From positions 8,979,501 to 9,043,500 of the forward strand of contig CM061102.1 in assembly GCA_030770545.1 (NCBI GenBank): 64,000 nt of DNA, written 5' to 3'. The position numbers and the translations under genes are program-made. The stretch's first letter is position 1, and the number at the start of each line of letters is the position of its first letter. Below, one piece after another: positions 12,974 to 24,596 of this stretch. The stretch comes from Macropodus opercularis (Eukaryota > Chordata > Actinopteri > Anabantiformes > Osphronemidae). The notes below the pieces were generated by a model, which saw only the letters and a list, made by a program, of their open reading frames with translations, made no database searches and had not been told where the DNA came from.

Positions 12974-15900
12974 GGCATCTGTAGCGTGGTTTCGCTGTGC
13001 TGCAGTTCTGCTTGGTCGGTGGAGCAGAGAGTAGAGGAATGTTCCCCCAGTGCGGCCCAGACGACCGGGGACTCGGCCGTTTAGTTACACACACACAGCT
13101 ATGTCTCCTGACCTCTATCTGTCAGGACGGTGAATGTTCTTTCACCATCATACACACATTGTCTGATTGCTGCACCTTTTTTCGCTTTGTTACAACCCAC
13201 CACAGCCACAGACCAACCTCGACTGTGCCGTCCTACGTACAGCTGCCCTTTGAGTGCAACAAGCCACACAATCTGCTGGTGTCAGGTCTGCTGCCGCATC
13301 TTGTTTGACCTCGCAGGACTGGAAGGAGCTTCCTCCTCTGCTTTAGCCCCAGCGTACGATACCTTTTACTATAGATCACACTTGTGACTTCAAGGTGCAG
13401 GAGAATTAATTTGAGTTTCGCTGTTAGTTTGCAGGTTAAGAGAGAGAGAAACTGAATAATCTTTGCTCGATATGTATGTTTTGAAACCTTCTGTTTTATT
13501 GTGAATTTGTAATGATTATGTGACGTGATGGGTGGAGCCAAGTGCATTGATTTGGAATCTGATATGCTGCTATCTTAGGTTGCATATGGTCCCTTCAGCT
13601 TATGATCGTTATGATAACACTGTAAGTACGTTCATGGCTTGTCTGTCCTGCTCTTATGTCTTCTGTCGTAGTCACAGCGTCTCAGAAGGGAAATGGACAA
13701 TTTACAGATTTGAGGACAGGGAAAAGCTGAAATAAAAACATAAATGGGCAAAAAGGGGAAAGAAAGGTCAGGAGGAGTGAGCTCTAGAGCGGTGGGTTAT
13801 ACATTTTCATAGCTCCAGAACACATTATCTTTTCATGAGGGCACATACATTCTTCTCTGTGTGATTTAATATGACAGTGTGATGGAGAAAACTCATCTTT
13901 TAATATTTATAACGCTCTCCTTGTCGTCTGGCCCTGCGAGTTGGGCTTGTTTAATAAATGAAAGCGGTTCAGGGCTTCTGTGAGCCACGGCCAGGCCAAA
14001 CTGAGGCAAAAGCGTTGCCTCAAACTGCCCCAATAACTCCACATCTGATCTGTTTCGCCGGTGCTGGCTCCATATGAGGTCACTGTGAAAGGATATGCGA
14101 TAGTGAGACGTTGTGGGTTTATTGAGGATGTGTAAAGGCTGAAAATAGAATATGATCATACTATCTGCTCAGATTAGATGCCCATGAATATTATCACGTT
14201 TCAAGCAAACTACACATTGAAACTAAATCCTGCATGAAATGTGAAGGGTGCTGATTCACCCTTTAGGTCAAACATCTAGAAACTTTCTGACTCAACTAAA
14301 GAGTCATTAACCAGAAAAAGGTGGCGCACAGATTTGAAAATGGTTTGCAAAGACACATTATTAGTCGAAAGGAAAGCTCAAATATTTCATCAAGGTCTCA
14401 GCTGGAGCAGAGTGATGAGCACACAACAACGGGCGACCTTCTGCTTCACTCGTCTCCATTTTCTACCCACCTCATCTGCAGTCATGCATTTTGTGGGGAA
14501 CCTTAGCTGCTCCACACCTGCACTAAATGCAAGTGGAAACGTTAAATATAAGGCTGGAGCGTCTGAGCAGATCATCCCGCTTATGAAATGGGCAACGTAC
14601 TGTAGGACTGTACAGCATGTAGTGTGCATACTTATCTTTTTCTTCAAACGCCACGTTCTCTGTCAATATCTAAAAAGCTTCAGACGAGATCTTTTCCATT
14701 CTGTAATGTCTTGTTACAGCGAATCTGGGGCCCAGCGGTGCCTCCTCCCTGCCTTTAATCTAAACTCGTCTTTTAAATGAACAATCTCCGCTGATCAGAT
14801 GCAATGCCCTTGAATCCATCATATCAGCACGCTTGTCAAAGGGTATTTACATACTGTAGCTTAACACAGAGTGCACCCCTGTGTCTTCCACTCTATCCCC
14901 TTTGGTTTTCTATTTTTAATATTGAAATTCATGCCCTACAGGCATCCTTTTCTTCTTTGAATTATTCTTTTTCCTCTCTCCGGCTTAGACAGAGGCCTGT
15001 GAAGCAATGGCATGAGATGCTCAGATCAATAAAGCGCTGGCTAGCTTCCGCTCGGGCGTCTCGAGCTGCAGTGTCCTTGTGTCTCGGCTGTGGGTCAGGG
15101 AATCTTTAAGTGCGTCTGTGAGATTGCGTCGTTACACTTAATTACTCCTACGTCAGCTGAAAGGGAACCAAGCGCACTTTACCCCAAAACACGCTCGTAA
15201 ACAAAAGTTTTCAGCTTTTGCTGTGCTGCCAAAGCGTCTGTGACACCAGTGTTATGTGCATGTTAGCATGTTTCACGCTTCTTTGAATATAAAACGCAAA
15301 CCTCGCACTACAGTGATGCTAAGTTGGAGACAAGAAAAGTGGAAATGCTTGCAAACGCACAAAGTGCAGGAGAGAAAGTCTTGAACAGAGCCTTGATGAG
15401 TCAATTTTGCCCAACTTTTTTGGCTGAGGCTGGAAATTCACCAATCTGCATCTCATACTGGCTCAACTGCCAGGATGAAAGAAGCCCTGGAGGCTGTGGC
15501 ACAGGGCTGAAACATGTGCCTGCACCTCTGAACACACGCACCCATGCATATCAGAGGTAGGCAGCACAGAGGAGACGTTACGGGGACACGCATGCATTTG
15601 TGTGTGTCCTCGCACGTTATTACTTGCTGGGTCAGGATGGATTAATTAGATTCTGAAAACAAATTACTTCTGCTAATCATCCAATAAAGCCCACATGTGG
15701 ACTTGGACGCTATCTTGAATATTCAACCGCCTTCTCTCTATGCAGCCTTAAAAGAAATTGTGGTCAGTGGGGTAACAGCATGAAGTTACAAGCAAAGCAA
15801 GATAATTAATCATATGAATTCATTAAGTCACATGCAAGAATCAATCTATCAAAGCAGCTCCGTGTTCTGCAAAATGCATAACCTCTTCAAAACAGCAATA

Positions 15901-18054
15901 AAATCCAACAAAAGACGAGGCAGGTAGATAACATCACTCTGACACCTGTGGTAATTTAATCAAGACCGCGTCGCCGCCGCTATTCTGATATTTGCTGGTT
16001 AGCGTTGGCTGGGTGAGAAAGTAGCTCACGCACAAATGAGTGCAACTGGAGGAAGCGAGTAGTCACCACAACAGTCCCACGAGGGACCCGGACGGAGAGA
16101 TATGAATAGAGGAGCAAATAAAAACCTCCTGTCAGCACATGGATATCAGCCTGCAGGTTCATATGCATGTGCTGTGCACACGTGACTGCATCTCCATCCT
16201 GCTGGAAGTGTCGTCCGCCTCAGATTTAACGGCTAGAAGGGCTATTACATGTAACTCATAACACAAGCTCCAGGACCCAATGATTGTTTTTTTGTTCTAC
16301 ACTTTATTCCAAATTGTTCCTATAATTCTCTCCTAAAGCGAGTTAATGTGACAGGTCATCAATAAGCTCACCCTGCAATAAGTGGTAAGACCTTTGCATT
16401 ATGTTTTAATTTTTCCTGTGAGGCTCAGGAGGGAAAATGGAGAGAAGACGGTCAGCTGTTCAATATTTAACCGTTTTCCCCTCTAGGGTGCTTCTGGTTT
16501 AACCATCCAGCTTCCTGAGTCAAGGAAATATGTCTTTTGCTCATCACATGGCCCAAACTGTCCCCTCCATTTAAAATGGGATCAATGAGAATGGAATAAA
16601 GCAGGGACACATCCCTCTATGGAATGAAATCACAGGTTCTCCCTCAGCCTGAAGCGGCTCAGGTGGGTGGACGTGGTGGCTTTACGTTCTAATTATTTCA
16701 AACAGCAATATTCTGCTTAACTAAAAAGTTATTATTGGAGTAATACTTGTGATTGAAGACTCACCAGGTGTCTTCCACCAACATCCTCACATTATCTGAT
16801 GATGTGAAATGTCTGGTACTAGGTCACAGCAGCCTGGGTTATCGTTAGATGACCGGGGATCAAACGTGACTTTGCAAGCTGTTTGTGGTTTAATTGTAAT
16901 GTTTGGAAGGGAAGTGTCCGTTGTGACTTTCCTAGCGCAGACGGCTGATTTAACATTAGTGGAATGATCCAGTATTTGTGAGGCCCGGTCGCAGTCTAGT
17001 CTCTGGAAACCACACAGAGAGAGACTGGACCTGCTTTAACGTTACGATTCCAGTGCAGCTTTTTGGGCAGCGCTCACTTGAAAAGAGAGAAAGCTTAGAC
17101 TAATCCCAACTTTTGAACCCTGACCAATCCCTTGCCTTCACTTTTAAATTCTCCTTGAGTGTGTAGTCCCTGCTATCGACTTCAAGAGCAGAGGAAAAAT
17201 CCTTTGCATTTTGCATTAGAGGACTAATCATAAAAAAGACTATGATTATAGCTTGTCACGGTGCGCTCGCCACCCCACTCACAAGCCCCTTTCACACTTA
17301 CATTCAAGGTGGGTTTACAGCGTTGGTATGGGGCCTCGTGTGGAGTATGAAATAAAAAAGCTAGCGTGCGGGCGTCTGCTCTGAACCTGCTCGAGGGATA
17401 GTGTCAGAGCCAAGGAGAAAAAAGAAAAAAGGCCAGAGGTGGTGTGAAACTAACATCTACTGGGAAACTCTCCAAGGTCCAGTGACGCAGAAGCGGCTTT
17501 GATTGCAACTCAAGTACAGTCGCTGTGCATTGTGTTCATCTGAGTAATTACTGTTATGTACAGCTTCTTCAGGTACAGCATAAAAAGCCATCTTCTTACC
17601 AGCATAGGCAGAGGAGGATGCTTGTGTTATAGGCTGAGAGACACTCAAGACCTATTTAAATAAGCAGATAAGGGCGAGCATATGGTCACTACAGGCAACC
17701 AGGCTGTGGGACAGGTTAAAGATTTTGTTTAAGCATCTCCAGGCTTGTTTTTGTCGTAATTTTCACTAGTTTTACCCTGCACGGAGGTGGATGAGATCAT
17801 TTTAGTTTTTCTTTATTTCCCGCAGAGATACTCAGCATGAATAATTGCTGTCTTCAAGGCAGCGGGCTCCTTTTCCATGGGAGTATCAGGCTACAGGGGC
17901 TGGGGTTGGCCACACAAATGCTGCTTATTAGAAGTGAATAGTAAATATTTTAAACACTAAAGGAATCCATGTGCAAGCTCCAACCTTTCTGCCTCACAAG
18001 GTCAAAGCTAATTTGCAAACCATAAAAAACCATTGAGCGAACTTGAGAGAAGCT

Positions 18055-18073
18055 GGGGGGAGGGGGGCAGGCC

Positions 18074-18121
<48 letters not shown>
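18055..18121. repeat. G-rich patch plus (GT)23 microsatellite
   Basis: G6-A-G6 at 18055-18067 is followed by an uninterrupted GT run at 18076-18121. The pre-mRNA reads (CA)23, a known type of hnRNP L binding sequence. Confidence 0.97.
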
Positions 18122-18123
<2 letters not shown>

Positions 18124-18802
18124 GATTGTGAAACCTGATGACATTGCACAGACCTCTGATACTTAGTGAGAGAGTTATTATAGCCATTAAGGTTGGCGAG
18201 GCTATTACCAGTATGAGTGTTGGGCATATACTACCTGCCAGCACTTCATTAATAAAGTGAATCACAGACTATAGCTATGCATCAGTGCTGGCATCATACA
18301 GCATGGATGAAAACAGAGGGGCTTCAAGCATATCTGTACCCCAGCTATGCCCCAAAGGTCAACTACGGTTATAATTAAAGACATGAGTTACTGTCAAATT
18401 TACATCTCCCATTAGAACCAGAGCAGAGTTCTGCAGTATGAAATATTCATCCTGTAATATCCCTGCAAGGTTAAATAAATGCTTCCATTAAATGTTACAT
18501 TATTGTCTTTGCAGTAATGCTTACTGTCATCATGCCACCAAAATCAAAGACGTCAGTATATAAAATGTGCTGAATAGATCTTCACATTTCATTCCAGAGT
18601 ATAAAACCGTTTACTTATTGAGAAGAGAACAACTTTTGCTGTGTAGAGAAACAGAAGCGTGGGCAGTCATTTTCAGCTCTGTAGCCAATTTACGCCCGTC
18701 TGTCATCTCCCAGTTTCTGCAGGATGATACCTCGCTGGTTATGACATACCTGTAAACAAGCACCTTCCACCTGGACCCTAACATCCATGGAATCTGTTCA
18801 GG

Positions 18803-18823
18803 TGTCACATGAGTCATGTGACA
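18803..18823. repeat. 21-bp perfect palindrome with AP-1 core
   Basis: TGTCACATGA, a central G, then TCATGTGACA: each half is the reverse complement of the other. The centre is a TGAGTCA (AP-1 type) site flanked on both sides by CACATG E-box-like cores. It is intronic, between the stalk and TM exons. Confidence 0.9.
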
Positions 18824-21553
18824 GGATCACAAGTTACGCAGTTGTTCACTATATTTTATATAGCTCTCCAAAACTTTCAGGAACCAACTCTTGATAGATG
18901 GGCCTTATACTGCACGCTGTGTCCTTGCTTTATCGCTGGCCTGAGGTAGTCCTGGTAGTTAACACGGCTTTTTACAGATATAATCCATAACACCTACCTC
19001 CAGGCTTCCACAAAGCACTAATACCAGAAGAGCATAGAGTAATTAAAGCTAAGATCTCAACACTGAAGGTCTGTGAAGCACATGATCCGTTATCTGAGTA
19101 TAAGGAAAGGACAGAAAGGAAAAACCAAGCCAAACACCAAAACATATGGCGTTACAGTCTCAATGAATTGTGACTGTGCGTGCATAGCACAATATGAGTA
19201 CAGTGTCATTGGACTATGGTCTCTAGTAACAGGTCACTTTAAGACCATGCATCCATTTTAATATATAATAACAATCGAAGCAGTTGTCATGTGACGACGT
19301 GCGATAGCTAATTTCTCTTTGTTCTTTTTAATCAGAAGTCACAAAGATGATTTGACAGGGTTTTAGTGGTAGATTAGACTTAACCTGAAGATCTTAGTGT
19401 GGGGAGCAGCTGTCCAGGCAGACGGTGACGGGAACATATTGAACATCCTGCCAGCACTTTAGGAAGTGTTTGGTTACCATGGTGAGCCTTGTTCATTCAG
19501 ATTAGGCTAAACGCAGGCTCTGTCCATGGGATGGAGCTGGGACGCCTTGTTTGGTGATGTTTGTTTAGTGTTTTTTATAGAAAAGACAAATCTTTGCAGG
19601 TTTGTCTGTGAGCTTTTTAAATTTCTTCCACCAGCCTTTATTGAACATGCTGAAGAGATGTAAAATAATCATGTACATTACATGCTAATATTCTGCACAT
19701 ATGCTCTAGAGCTGAACCTGCAGCGAGTATTTCCTCTACAAGACAGCTTTATTAAAAAGACAAAATGCCATGGGGCTGGTGCAGCTCCACAGTTGTTTGG
19801 TTTCATCCAGAGCCTGTGAAAAGCTCTGGTAATAAATCAAGCAGACGCAAGAAAGTAGATAACGTAGCATCCTGTGACTGGAGACGCATTGAAGGAGTCT
19901 GATATTTAGATTCCCTGGCGATACGCTGAGAAACTCGTCCCGTGTCTGTGCCCTATGCAAACATACATCAGAGGAGGACCGATGAGGAATATCCAACAAT
20001 GTGTGGAGGCCGGTTATCTAATGGGGTCTGCAGAGAGATGCGAGAGAAGATGAAGAGAAGTGGGTGAGGAAAAATTAAAACAGCATCTTGGAGAGCAACA
20101 AAAGCAGATAGGTGGGAGGGGAGGGAGGATTCCTGAAGGCGGTGTCCGGAGTCTTGCTGAATATGAATATTACATTTAAATATGAGTGGAAGTTTACTTT
20201 TTGTGTGCAAATATTCAGTAGTACATGTTTAAGCACAGACATACTGTATTTAATGTTACTGAGAATAATGCTCAGTGTAATATCGCAGTCTTTTTAACCT
20301 CACACTGAAGCGGCGCATCACCTAAGACAAGCAAACTACATTCAGAAAGTTCACGGTCAGGCTTGGGCTTCCACTAAGATTTCTATCTCTGCCCCTGGCA
20401 GCTTGGTTTCATGAGAAACATCCGGTCGGGGTGAGCAGTACCTCTGCCCTGCTAAGAACGTCTTTCCAGTGTCCAGCGGTTCTTGGGTTGCTGCCATAGC
20501 AGGTTCCAGTGACCTTCTGTTTCCAGCTCGGAGCTGCTGCCTACACATCGGCCACTCAAAACACTGAATGCCTTGAAATGTAGCAAACATCAAAAGCAGC
20601 CGTCGCGTCCTGCAGCGGATCATACTCCTGAGCAGATACAACACTTTCAACCTTCAAGCCGCGGTGTCACGGTGTCAGTGCCTCCACGTTAGTCTTCTGT
20701 CGAACTGCTAAGACGCCAAACTACTGCGCCTAATTTGAGCTAAAATATATTTTGGCAAGAATTTGGTGAGAGATCTGCATGATGCCGTGTCAATGGCGCT
20801 TTCTTCATACTACAAATCAGTTTAAATCCATAACTTTACTTATAATAAATAAAAAGACTTATTTTCAGCCTCTGCAGGAATTTGGGATAACCTCAGCATT
20901 TCGTGCCTTCCCAACATTTTTCTTTCTCAGGCTTATTATAGATGACATTCCATTATTCATATTTTACAGTATAATGCTAATAGGACAACAACATTCACGC
21001 TCCTCAGAGATAGATTCTCTAAAAACACAGAATGTGCTGTGTTGGCAGGAAAGTGTCCGCGTGGAGGCTACTGTGTTAACGCTGAAAAAGAGCTTGTCAA
21101 TTTATAATTCTCTAAGATTTAACACATGATGAGACGTCTCCAGCGGCCAGACATTTTCGGTTCAGGACATGACATTTGCTACTTTGAGGTTTCAGGGCAC
21201 AGAAGTACTGAAGTCTTTGAAATGCCAAGGGGGAAGTGGATGTAGAATTTGAACAGCTAGACTCTTTCTGAATGCAAAGAATGTCTGAGACAAATCTGTC
21301 ATTCATTTCAACGGCATGTAAGTCATTGTCCGTGAAAATAACACACGCTTGGTAGAAAGGATGATAAAAAGTTAAAGAACTCAGCTAATCTGCATCAAAA
21401 TCCTCCAGTTTTGAGACAGGAATCCTGATCCTTGAGGCAGTGAAGTAGCAGAGAGAGAAGCCACAGGACGGAGGCGACGTGAAACTAAGATGGAAGTGGG
21501 CATAGACAGCAACACAGTGAGAGAGTGAGGAGATGCGTGAGGTGGTACTGTAC

Positions 21554-21667
21554 CTCTGCTGCCAGTGACTGTGGGGTCTGACTCGTGGCTGCCTAATAAA
21601 GCAGTGGGGTCTGGAGGGATGGGATGAAAGGGGGGAGTGGTGGATGGAGGCAGGGTGGTGGGGTCAT
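21554..21667 (-). CDS. cadm2: cadm2 exon: extracellular stalk, probably alternatively used
   Basis: The 114-bp exon, phase 1 at both ends, encodes (D)DPTTLPPSTTPPFHPIPP, then DPTALLGSHESDPTVTGSR. It lies where longer mammalian CADM2 forms have a Thr/Ser-rich juxtamembrane segment and keeps the low-complexity P/T/S character expected of an extended, possibly O-glycosylated stalk, though it is richer in proline. Skipping it joins ...YVLYVY directly to DPNAL, the order of the short mammalian isoform. The acceptor (...cccccctgccag) follows a strong pyrimidine tract; the donor is gtacagta. Sequence similarity to mammals is weak, so the call rests on position, phase, splice sites and composition. 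Confidence 0.85.
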
Positions 21668-23341
21668 CTGGCAGGGGGGACACACAGACACACACATATT
21701 CCAAAAACAAAGCCAATAATAAACACATAAGGAAAATTATTATATGGTGGTGGGAATGAAAAGGGTACAATTATGACACAGTTCACAGAATAAACGCAAG
21801 ACGGTTGAAAACATTTTGTATCTGTTCATTAAGCAAAATACAGAAAGTCCAGGCCTGAGGACAGAGCCGGCACGATGCGGACGGATACGTACTGTAACGG
21901 TACATAAGACAAGAGACAAGAGAGAATCGTGGCGAGTTGTGGTTCCCACTCGGGGCTAACTGTAAAAGGGCTTCATCCTAGGAAGCTTTTCTCACTGTCA
22001 CGTGTGGGAGCATCAGGGAAACAGGACTAAGACGTTGTGTGGCGAAGTTAATGAGGTCACAGCATCACCTTGGTTTTTATGTTTATGTCACACGGCTTTT
22101 TCTGGCAAACTAGAGGCTTTTAATTGGCTGCGGTACTCAGGGCCAACTGTCCTGTGTGTCTCAGTGACATTTCAGGCTTGGTGTGAATCACTAAGCAGCT
22201 AAGTGCACGTCTTCGGGAAAGAGGGAGGAGAGGAAATGTCTCCTCTTTGGAGAGGAACCATTAAAAAGGTATTTTCCAAGAATTATGGTGGCAATTGTGA
22301 AAGGCTAAAAGGTGTGCTAATCACTAATGAAGGCTAGAAACAGGCCCGGTGCCATTTCAGAAAGAACAAGTAATGAATCTGGATAGGACTCTTTGACCCA
22401 CCCGTACCCAATTACCTTTTTGTGGTGGAGAATTTGTCAGTTTAATAACATCACTGTCATTACATGCATTGGTTATTCTTTTTCGTACATGTGGCATTTT
22501 AAGGAATCGTTAGCTTTGCCTGGAGACGGCGGCACGAGAGAGAAACACACCAATTAAACCTTCCAGGACTGTGCGTGAGCACGGAGGGAAGGAGGTTACT
22601 GAGGGGTTAACATACAGGAAGTGCCAGATCTCATTTATACGGCGTGTGATAAAACATTTAAGGCTAAAGTAATAAAGGGATGATCTAAGTGGACCATTAA
22701 ATAAATGGGTCCTTATCAAAATGCTGCTCTTTGGTTCCTTAACCAACATGGGACTTTCTGCCTGTAAAGCTACACAGAGGCCACTCGTCACGGCCTCATG
22801 TCCATGAAAGCAAAGCTGTGAAACACGTGTTTTTAGATCAAAATATCTTAATGTACTTACTGTAAATGGTATCGCTACACTATGTTTGTTCACTTGATGA
22901 GACGCAAAGTCTTTGTTGGTTTTCATGAGCCTGGATCTGCTGTTAAAGAAGAGCGTGAATGGGAGCCTCAAGGTGCATGTAGTGCAAAGTAATGTAATAT
23001 TTTATTGATTCACTTAGGGAAATTATTCTTTCCCTCCAGTTGTGTGGTCTCTCTAGCCAAAAATAAAACTACCTGCCTTTTTTTGTCCCTCATCAAACAT
23101 AGTTCCTACAGCAGAAGGAAGACATGCGTCACTGCTCCGCTCTCTTTTGAGCATTATTACTTAATACTAAGAGACGAATGGTCGCGGAGAAGCGGAAGAG
23201 AGGAAGAGTTATCGCTTTTCCCTGACACCGAGTCCCTTTATCCTCCAGCTCCTCTGGCGTTACTAGGAATTACTTATCCTTCCTGGTGATATTCCTGACA
23301 ACGCAGCACTAAATTTTGCCTCCCTCACGCATTCCTCGTCT

Positions 23342-23382
<41 letters not shown>

Positions 23383-23651
23383 GATCTGGGGCGCTGGTTT
23401 ATTTAAGGAAAGGCGTTGGTGGCATTTGTGTCACCTGAGGCCCTTATTCTCCATGTGAGAGACGGTACCACTAATCAGTCTTAGCAGTGATAAACTACGC
23501 AGATGAAGCTGAAAATATAATAATAATCTTTGTTTTTGCGCCTGCCAGGGTCACGTTTTCCATTGTTTTATGCTTTACAGCATCTCGAGTAACTTTGTTA
23601 TATGTGCACTTTCAGATGTGGTCACATGAAAGACGGTCGCCCTGAACTCAC
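21668..23651 (-). other. cadm2: cadm2 intron between Ig3 and stalk exon (2.0 kb)
   Basis: A phase-1 intron with a (GT)18 tract (23343-23379), which is (CA)n in the transcript and begins about 270 nt after the donor. An AT-rich, complex stretch around 22250-22520 has the look of a conserved non-coding element. No coding exon was seen. Confidence 0.88.
23343..23379. repeat. (GT)18 microsatellite
   Basis: An uninterrupted GT run in the intron after the last Ig3 exon; (CA)18 in the transcript. Confidence 0.98.
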
Positions 23652-23830
23652 CGTAGACGTAGAGTACATATTGAGCACTGCTGGTCCCTAGGTGGTTGGT
23701 AGCTTCGCAGCGGTAGGTGCCATTGTCTGTCTTGTTGAGTGAAGTAAAGGTGAGCTCCCTCCCCTCCACGATCACCCTGTCTAGGTCAGGAAGTTCAGCC
23801 CCGTCCTTTGTCCACATCACAGGATCTGGC
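23652..23830 (-). CDS. cadm2: cadm2 exon: Ig3, second half
   Basis: This 179-bp exon encodes PDPVMWTKDGAELPDLDRV, then IVEGRELTFTSLNKTD, then NGTYRCEATNHLGTSSAQ and YVLYVY(D). It has the core tryptophan (VMWTKDG), the D-N-G-T-Y-R-C signature with the second Ig3 cysteine, and two sequons (NKT, NGT). This C2-type membrane-proximal domain places the adhesive tip away from the membrane. The acceptor ...ctcccag is phase 2 and the donor gtgagttc phase 1. The final G of the exon can join either the stalk exon or the transmembrane exon, giving Asp in both cases. Confidence 0.97.
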
Positions 23831-23946
23831 CTGGGAGGTAGGAGGACGTGAAAGATGGGAAGAAAAGGCAGGTTACATACGCTCTGCCTCTGTGAAGCGT
23901 CACATGAAGGAGTGACATCAAGTGATGCAGAATTTAAATGACTTAC
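23831..23946 (-). other. cadm2: cadm2 116-bp phase-2 intron inside Ig3
   Basis: A very short intron, gtaagtc...ctcccag, splitting Ig3. Its phase differs from every other intron of the gene. Confidence 0.94.
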
Positions 23947-24037
23947 GAAGGGTTTCCTTTGGACACACACTCCAGCTTCAAGTACTGGCCCTCCTGAGGA
24001 ACTGCAGGCGAGTGGATGATCTCCACATGAGGGGCGT
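23947..24037 (-). CDS. cadm2: cadm2 exon: Ig3, first half
   Basis: A 91-bp exon encodes (Y)APHVEIIHSPAVPQEG, then QYLKLECVSKGNPS. It begins Ig3 with the P-Q-E-G-Q turn and supplies the first Ig3 cysteine (LEC). The upstream end is phase 1, but the donor (cccttc followed by gtaagt) falls in phase 2, the only phase-2 junction in the gene. The exon can therefore only be skipped without a frameshift together with the following one (91 + 179 = 270 bp). The acceptor is ...tctgtcctag. The following intron is only 116 bp. Confidence 0.95.
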
Positions 24038-24434
24038 CTAGGACAGAGAATTACAATGGGTGTGTTGATGTTCGATGGTAAAAAGCAGTAGGACACAAAG
24101 TCTCAGACAGAATCTAGTGTTTGATTCAGTGGCTTTCTGCAAATGCTATAAATTCTATAACTGAAGGTCCCGCTGTGAGACCGACAAAGAAAGATTGACA
24201 CGAGTAAGAAATGATTACAATTTTGGTTTGACATGAATGACGTAAATATAATGTAAAGATGGAAAAAGTGGAAAAAGAAACTTTAAGGTAGCAAAGTCAT
24301 AAATGTGGGTCATATTCTGTTGAATGGCAGCAAACAGGTGGTGAAAGCTTAAGAACCCATTCAAGACCATTTCCTAGTGGAGCCACGTGTGCACTACTAC
24401 ACCTGCGTGTGCATGTTTTTGTGTGTACACTCAC
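24038..24434 (-). other. cadm2: cadm2 intron between Ig2 and Ig3 exons (397 bp)
   Basis: A phase-1 intron, gtgagtgt...tctgtcctag. Nothing else is recognised in it. Confidence 0.93.
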
Positions 24435-24596
24435 AATGGACCTCCAGCACTTCGGTGGCCTGCTGTGGTGCCTGTGCGAGTGCCACGTGGTCCACCCTGC
24501 AGGTGTAGGCCACTCCATCATCATTTCTGTCCACGTGCAGCTGCAGAGAGCTCCGTACTGTAAAAGTCTTCCCACTTGCATTCACCTCTTTAACGC
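24435..24596 (-). CDS. cadm2: cadm2 exon: Ig2, second half
   Basis: The 162-bp exon encodes (G)VKEVNASGKTFTVRSSL, then QLHVDRNDDGVAYTCRVDHV, then ALAQAPQQATEVLEVH(Y). It has the DDGVAYTC signature with the second Ig2 cysteine and the RVDH segment typical of CADM proteins. NAS is a possible N-glycosylation site. The region before KTFTV is a few residues shorter than I recall for mammalian CADM2. The acceptor is ...ctttccaaag and the donor gtgagtgt, phase 1 at both ends. The split Tyr codon (T plus AC) joins this exon to Ig3. It is the first of three exons packed into under 1 kb. Confidence 0.95.

Larger units (their letters stand above)
11848..21553 (-). other. cadm2: cadm2 intron between stalk and TM exons (9.7 kb)
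   Basis: A phase-1 intron. It contains an A15 run (12565-12579), an imperfect CA tract (12943-12973), a G-rich patch plus (GT)23 (18055-18121) and a 21-bp palindrome (18803-18823). No further exon was recognised, although an additional alternative stalk exon with weak similarity could be missed by eye. Confidence 0.88.
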
